Notes under the pieces: generated by a model
What the model was told of the DNA's origin: nothing
The model's input: the letters and a program-made list of their open reading frames with translations, nothing else
Database searches by the model: none
Translations under genes and position numbers: made by a program
Part shown: in pieces, positions 59,000 through 64,000 of the stretch
Position numbering within the stretch: position 1 is the stretch's first letter
Layout: every line of letters starts with the position of its first letter
Origin: Collybiopsis luxurians FD-317 M1
Lineage: Eukaryota > Basidiomycota > Agaricomycetes > Agaricales > Omphalotaceae
Direction: 5' to 3'
Assembly: GCA_000827265.1 (NCBI GenBank)
Contig: KN834763.1
Span: 620,001 to 684,000 of the forward strand
Length of the DNA stretch: 64,000 bases

Positions 59000-60742
59000 T
59001 TAACCCAGCAGATGCTGCATTAAAGAGAACGAAGTGAAAACATTCGTCGAGCTCGAGGGTGGAATGGTATCTAGTTTTGGTTCCTCCTTCATCAAGCGAT
59101 CAAGGTCTGGGGAACCGGAGAGCTCCGCAAATACACTCGGAGTAGGGCTTTTCGTTGAGTGAGCTGAGATGTCTGCTTCTAACTCCTCTTTCACGGGCGG
59201 GAAAGCATCGTCAATGAACTCGGGAGATACACGGGAAGAGGTTATGTCATCTGTCGGGCTCGACCGGTCTTCAACTTCAGTCACATCGCCTGGCCATCCT
59301 ATAACTCTTGGGCTCGAAACATGGGAGGTGGCCTCAGTACGCTCAGAAACGGTGGAGTTCTCCCGGGACTTGGCAGGAACTTTGAAAACTACATCTTTTT
59401 TGGAGATGTCAATGGAGACGAGCCGTCGCTTGGATCCCTGGCCAGGGATTCTAATGAACAGAGCTTCTGTCGACGTCACTTCCTTCGCTTCTCTCTGAAG
59501 CGGCCGCCACCTTGGGGGTTTCTGCTCTTCCTGCGGGAGGAACTCTTGACTGGTGTCATCAGATATAGGACTTGGATTTTCAAGCGCCTCCCGTTCAGCA
59601 GCTACCCAAGCTTCAACGTCTTCCACTGAAGCTCCAAGAAGTTCCGCCCATGTCGATATCACTTTGTGAGAAGGATTGAACAGCTCAGAAAAGAGAATGC
59701 GTAATTTTTCTTCTGCTGAATCTGTTATAGTTGGATACAGCTCCGTTTCGGATTCAGATTCCGGATCAGCTGCAATTACTGAATGTCCGATGAGTTCTCA
59801 TCAAAAAAGAATATTATTCCAACGCACCAGGGCGGGTTAAGTTCGCGGTGTTCGTTAGCTGGTAGCGCCCTCGCTGTTTCTGAAACCATCGCTCGATATT
59901 CTTAATTTGATAATGACCGCAGTTTGGGAGAGCCTATTAAGGGACACCGGTGAATGAATACGATATATCAGTATGATAGTTAGGCAACTTGCCGTGATTT
60001 GTTCCAACAATTCTCTCTTTTGTGAAGGGCTGGGGTAGTGCATTCCTTCGTCGAAAGCATCTAAACGTAGCACAAGTTAGACCAAGTCTACATATATATG
60101 CTGCGAATACTTACCGCGCATGATTTGCGCACCCTGATCTGAAATTTGGATGCGTTGTTGAGGTGGACGTTGGACTACGCTCCGTTTTGCTGCTGTTTCA
60201 GGTGGTGACGCGTCAGTTCGGGCAGGATGAGAGTTGAATCTCTTGCACTTACGCGTACGAGGAGAGTCGGGGGAACGGGATTTCTTTCTCTTTAATCTCC
60301 TCTGCTTTTCAATCCTTCGGCGGTCTGCAAACCAATGTTGGACATTCTTGAGGGTGTAATGTCCACAGCCAGGTACAGCCTGTTAACCCAAAGTAAGTGC
60401 TGATCCTAATGACCAAGCTCGATACTCGCAATAATCTGCTTCAGGAGATTTTCTACATCAGCGCGGTCGGGCCAGTGTTTTCCTTGGTCGAAAAGCTCTA
60501 TTCGTACAAAATGAGTTGGGGGGTGGGCGCTAGGGGGATAAGGTCGAGGTCTACTCACCGCGCATGAATTTCACGCCCTCATCACTGATTCTGATGCGCT
60601 TAGTGGAATTGCAGGCTTGAGATTGATCGAGCTCTGCTTCTAAGCTATGTTCATCGTCGTCGCTTGAATCGGATTTTTGAGACTGGACTTCTTCGATGAG
60701 TGGGGTGGATGGGCGAGAAGAACTGGAGGGGTAGGTATCCAT
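59000..60742 (-). CDS. Homeobox gene B: two tandem homeodomains plus conserved tail
   Basis: The start at 60742 gives MDTYPSSSSRPSTPLIEEVQ, then an acidic Ser/Asp stretch. Homeodomain 1: RIRISDEGVKFMR, ELFDQGKHWPDRADVENLLK, and AVPGCGHYTLKNVQHWFADR followed by RRIEKQRRLKRKKSRS, a strong nuclear-localisation-type basic run. Homeodomain 2: RIQISDQGAQIMR, DAFDEGMHYPSPSQKRELLE, and ALPNCGHYQIKNIERWFQKQ followed by RGRYQ. Then a degenerate helix-turn-helix-like block, LRILFSELFNPSHKVISTWA with VEDVEAWVAAERE, and a long acidic/Pro-rich tail ending FSLMQHLLG with stop at 59000. In both homeodomains the intron before AxPxCGHY (60380-60429 and 59934-59992) must use a GC donor (GCGAGT, GCAAGT) to keep frame. 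About 490 residues. The repeated layout indicates internal duplication of a homeodomain unit. Confidence 0.78.
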
Positions 60743-60989
60743 ATTCAGCTAGGAAGGACGCGTGAACGGTGAGCAGATTGAAGATGATTGTAACGAATGA
60801 CAATGGCGGGCAAATGGAAGGGGGATAGTGACAAGTACAAGTCGAAAAACACTTAGTCGACGAAGATGCCGAGCTTTCGGCGCTCTTCTCACCACCTCTC
60901 TCATCGTACTCATGGCCTGCACATAGGTTCTACAAACAAGGTCTTGACTAGGCGGATGAAGCGTACAGGTATACATTAATACAAATGAA
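60743..60989. promoter_or_regulatory. Spacer between homeobox genes C and B (promoter of B)
   Basis: 247 bp separate the stop of gene C and the start of gene B. It must contain the C terminator and the B promoter. No motif is named with confidence. Confidence 0.4.
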
Positions 60990-61995
60990 CTATTCTAGCA
61001 AATGTTTAAGCGACGGAGCCCAACTAAAGGAGCTGAGTTGGGGTTCAGGCGGTTTGGGATTCACGGCCGCTGAATCTCGGGTATCGTGAGGGGCAGTAGG
61101 AGATGAGATTGGGTCACGGTGAAAGCCGGAGTTCGAAGGCAGAGTCGAAGCAGGGAGAGAGATTTCCATTGCGGCTGGCTCATTCACTGTCTGCAAAGGA
61201 AGATTCAAGAGCGGTGCTGAGGGGTGACTTGGCGGACCGTCAGCGGCTGGCGTTACGGTTGGGAGAGTTAAAGGAGACAAAAGGAGGGTAGTCGAAACGA
61301 GATGCTCTTGTTCTGGCGAAGGAAATCGTGAAGACGTGGTCATGGACATGGGAGTAGGTGGTAGTTCTTGCGACATGCCAAGCGACTCCTTTTCGTCGGC
61401 AACCCAAGCTTTGATATCTGGCACCGCTGCGCCGAGAAGCTCTGCCCAAACGGTTATGACATCCTCTGACGGATTGTGTTTGACTCCCTCGAAAAGTGCG
61501 CGGAGACTCTCAATTTGTTCAGTCTTTATGGTTGAATATCGTGGAGATTCCGAACAAGATTTCGAGGCTGCACAGTGATGAGTATTCAATATTCAATGAT
61601 CATGAGACAAAGGGGTTAAAAACGTACTGGAAGACACTTTCGAACGACGAGAGGCAAAAAAGGCGTCAAGGTTTCTTTTTTCATAATGTTCGCAGCCCGG
61701 AAGAGACTGAATTCATTTCGCCGCCGTCAATTGGCTACTGTATACAGAGGACTGATGTTGATACTTACCTGAATCTGTTCGAGGAGCAGTTTCTTTTGTT
61801 CGACTGTCGGATTGGTTACGCCTTGATTCCATATATCTTGGTAGCAGATGAGCATATATAGACCGACAGAGACGACAGAAAATAGAGTTTGCCTTTAAGT
61901 AATGCAAGTCCTTCCCGAGATATGCGTCGTAACCGAGCTTTACTGGCTGGCCTGGTATCTGGAGCTGCAAAAGACGTGTCTTGGACGTGTTCCAT
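60990..61995 (-). CDS. Homeobox gene C: one divergent homeodomain plus conserved tail
   Basis: The start at 61995 gives MEHVQDTSFAAPDTRPASKA, so the homeodomain is nearly N-terminal: RLRRISREGLALLK (helix 1), DIWNQGVTNPTVEQKKLLLE (to helix 2), and SLPGCEHYEKRNLDAFFASR followed by RSK (helix 3, Phe in place of the usual Trp). The intron in helix 1 (61837-61892) starts GC (AAAG|GCAAAC), in phase 1; the next intron has a normal GTAAGT. The degenerate block follows: LRALFEGVKHNPSEDVITVW and PDIKAWVADEKE. A Pro/Ser/Thr-rich tail ends WAPSLKHLLE with a TAG at 60990-60992. About 265 residues, the shortest of the three. Divergent from the uL15m gene, with 139 bp between start codons. Confidence 0.75.
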
Positions 61996-62134
61996 GATGA
62001 TGAAGGATAGAAGGAAGTGGAGATGAGCTTGACTGCAAATCCATGGGGACCAGAGCCTCAAACATTCCAATTTCAAAAACCGGCCGGGCGTACGGCACCG
62101 GCGCTTATTTTCTTTTCCTTCTCCGTCCCCTTCC
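61996..62134. promoter_or_regulatory. Shared divergent promoter, homeobox gene C / mitochondrial uL15m
   Basis: 139 bp between start codons. A housekeeping mitoribosomal gene and a homeobox gene share this space. Confidence 0.5.
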
Positions 62135-63084
62135 ATGGCCTCCAAGGCTTCATTATCTCGCATTTCACTCGCAAACTTGAGCCCAGCCAAAGGTTCTATA
62201 CAAAAGGTACATCCTGTTTTCAAGTAACCCCCTTGATTTTTGTCTCAATGGTCCTCAGCAAAAACGAGTCGGTCGTGGTCAAGGCTCAAACTATGGAGGA
62301 ACTTCTGGACGCGGACACAATGGTCAAAAATCTCGTTCAGGAGCTGGCATAAAACCTTCATTTGAAGGTGGTCAAACTCCAATAACTAAACTTTTCCCAA
62401 AGCGCGGTTTCATCAACCAGTACGTCAAAACGGACTCCTTGTATATCTGTACCCTGACGTCCTGCCCAGAAACACAAAAGTTTATGCACCGGTAAACTTG
62501 GAGCGCATTCAGCATTGGATCAACCTGGGCAGACTCTCATCCTCACCTGAGAGTCCTATAACCGCTCGAGAGTTACTCCACAGCGGATGCATTCACGATG
62601 TTCATGACGGAATAAAGGTCCTTGGCGATGTGCGTTCCCAATCCTTCCCCATTTCATCCTCGCTCAATCATATTTCAACTCTCAGGGGGCCGAATTTCTA
62701 ACATCCAAAATCTACATTACACCTTCAAGGGCATCTAAGAGTGCAATAAAAGCTATTGAGCACCTAGGCGGTCAAGTTGTTTGCAAATACTACAACCCTC
62801 TCGCTTTACGGGATTGCGTCAAAGGTCGGACAGACCGTATCGAAGCTGCTCCCACTCAGCGAAAGGACATTGGTGAGCGTTACGTGTCTCTTACTCTTGC
62901 CCGTTTTGATTTTTCCAAAGTTTGGTACAGCAAGTACCAAAACCGTGGTTTTCTTTCTCGAGAGCTACACCGTAAGCTCAGTGATGCTCCATTTGTCAAG
63001 GAACGATGGAAGTTGCTTTCCCAACAACTTGGTCAATGGCAGAAACAGGATTTCGATGTGGAGAAGAAGAAGGCTACTGCATAG
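62135..63084 (+). CDS. MRPL10: Mitochondrial ribosomal protein uL15m
   Basis: Large-subunit protein of the mitoribosome. The start at 62135 gives [20 protein letters not shown] (targeting-like, few acidic residues). An intron of about 53 nt follows, and the next exon opens [20 protein letters not shown] with NGQKSRSG, the basic Gly-rich L15 signature. Then [17 protein letters not shown] joins to [13 protein letters not shown] in the next exon. After an intron near 62632-62687 come [40 protein letters not shown], and a last exon with [19 protein letters not shown]. Ends EKKKATA with TAG at 63082-63084. About 255 residues, as expected for the fungal mitochondrial form with its C-terminal extension. 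It ends 32 bp from the PRP38 stop (tail to tail). Confidence 0.9.
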
Positions 63085-63116
63085 AGTATACATACGTACT
63101 AATATACAACTATCAT

Positions 63117-64000
63117 TCAAGTCGGCGGCTCAATCTCCATACGGTCAGGTGAAATGCTTCGACTACGTGATCTGAAGGAGACAACGGAACCGGTCCTTGA
63201 GCCTGAACGTGAGCGACTGCGAGACATATACCGTGACCCAGTTGGAGATCCGCTGAGACGGCGACCACGAGAATCACTGCTTTGGCTCTGGCTCCTGCTC
63301 CTGCTCGGGCTTCTATCCATGCTCCGGCTCCTACTCCGGCTCCTACTCCTGCTGTGACTTCTGTCGCTTCTACCATCGTCGCTCCTACCCTCCAGCGCGT
63401 CCAGAAGACGACTTTTGCGCGGACCGATATCATTGTTTTCCTCTAAAACCTGTCGTTTGATGAGACGCGGCAAAATTATATCGCAGACACGCTCTTCGGT
63501 CAACAGGGCGTCGACAAATTCATCAATAAAAGTTAGCGTGTATCCGGCTGTTTAAAAAAATTAGCTACACAAAGTGGATGGGGTTAACTCAACTTACCCA
63601 TGTTACGCATCCGTAATTTCCTGTAATCTTTGAGTAGAGGTTCTAGTAACTCATAAACCTCGACAGCCCGAAATGTCATTCGTATGTACATCACCGCCAG
63701 AGCTCTCAGATACCTGGTTTTTGAACGAAAAAAAAACACTCAGAATCTAGGTCAGCGATGAAGATTAGGAATACTCACTTGAATTCCTCTGCACGAAGAT
63801 ATTCTATCATTATTTCCTTCTCTGGCTGAATCTGCAGCAATTTTAACAACAAGCACAAAAACTCCGTCGGACGCTGATTTCCATAGACTCCGCCGATAAA
63901 TTTTAAGTCAAGAGCTTTGTCGATAAGACTTTCCGCTGCAAACGCAAACACCTAGGTCTTAGCTACGAAAAAAACGCGGGTACGGACACGAAAATCGAAC
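63117..64000 (-). CDS. PRP38: Pre-mRNA-splicing factor PRP38, 3' part (5' end outside window)
   Basis: Subunit of the U4/U6.U5 tri-snRNP needed for spliceosome activation. The window holds the middle and C-terminus. Exons near 63900-63780 read toward IKFIGGVYGNQRPTEFLCLL and KLLQIQPEKEIMIEYLRAEE, then FKYLRALAVMYIRMTFRAVE (hallmark), KDYRKLRMRNMAGYTLTFID, and EERVCDIILPRLIKRQVLEE. The C-terminus is an Arg/Ser-rich (RS) domain, from SRSRSRSRSRS to RSRSRSISPDRMEIEPPT, with stop at 63117. A C-terminal RS tail is typical for PRP38A-type proteins of animals and basidiomycetes and absent in budding yeast. The N-terminus lies beyond 64000. Confidence 0.9.

Noticed and set aside
56669..61995. Reading the homeobox cluster as the standard mating-type A (HD1/HD2) locus
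   Set aside because: All three genes point the same way, no divergent HD1/HD2 pair is seen, no mitochondrial intermediate peptidase gene or other usual flank is present, and the homeodomains are all of one divergent type.

Overview
The window is nuclear DNA from a filamentous basidiomycete, most likely an Agaricomycete. Genes are dense on both strands and are broken by many short introns of about 45-65 nt with GT..AG ends. The gene set is typically fungal: a Tao3/Mor2 scaffold, a CRIB-containing PAK-like kinase, a SUR7/PalI protein, a GPI-anchored GH13 enzyme and an ING PHD-finger protein. I assembled exons by eye from reading frames, splice signals and family resemblance, so individual exon edges are provisional. 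I saw no tRNA, rRNA, transposon or CRISPR array.

Layout. 1-2 kb: 3' part of a Ser/Pro-rich protein. 2.4-8.7 kb: a minus-strand run of a short-chain dehydrogenase, a phosphopentomutase-type PGM2 and a BAHD-like acyltransferase. 9.1-13.2 kb: a GPI-anchored GH13 enzyme divergent from a sugar transporter. 14.7-22.4 kb: a PAK-like kinase and a coiled-coil protein, convergent. 22.4-25.1 kb: gene-poor, holding what looks like a decayed membrane-protein gene. 25.2-29.9 kb: an MCT-type transporter and a secreted protein with two fused PEBP domains. 32-37 kb: SUR7/PalI protein, a small hypothetical, a mitochondrial carrier and RNA polymerase III subunit RPC25. 37.3-45 kb: Tao3/Mor2. 45-49 kb: a hypothetical gene and a broken coding region ending in an 18-bp minisatellite. 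49.4-56.6 kb: ING protein, acyl-CoA synthetase, a small conserved-looking protein and the tRNA isopentenyltransferase MOD5. 56.7-62 kb: three head-to-tail homeobox genes. 62.1-64 kb: mitochondrial uL15m and the 3' part of PRP38.

The most unusual part is the homeobox cluster. Its three paralogues (A, B and C) share one intron layout inside the homeodomain. One of them carries two homeodomains in one polypeptide. Every homeodomain has lost the usual Asn at the DNA-contact position. All three proteins end in the same short HLL motif, and between them they contain four apparent GC-AG introns. Their single orientation and lack of mating-locus neighbours argue against a standard HD mating-type locus. 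Other points of interest are the GH13 enzyme lacking two conserved His residues, the double PEBP protein, and a CRIB kinase with altered DFG and HRD motifs. Several gene pairs share very short divergent promoters of roughly 90-165 bp.
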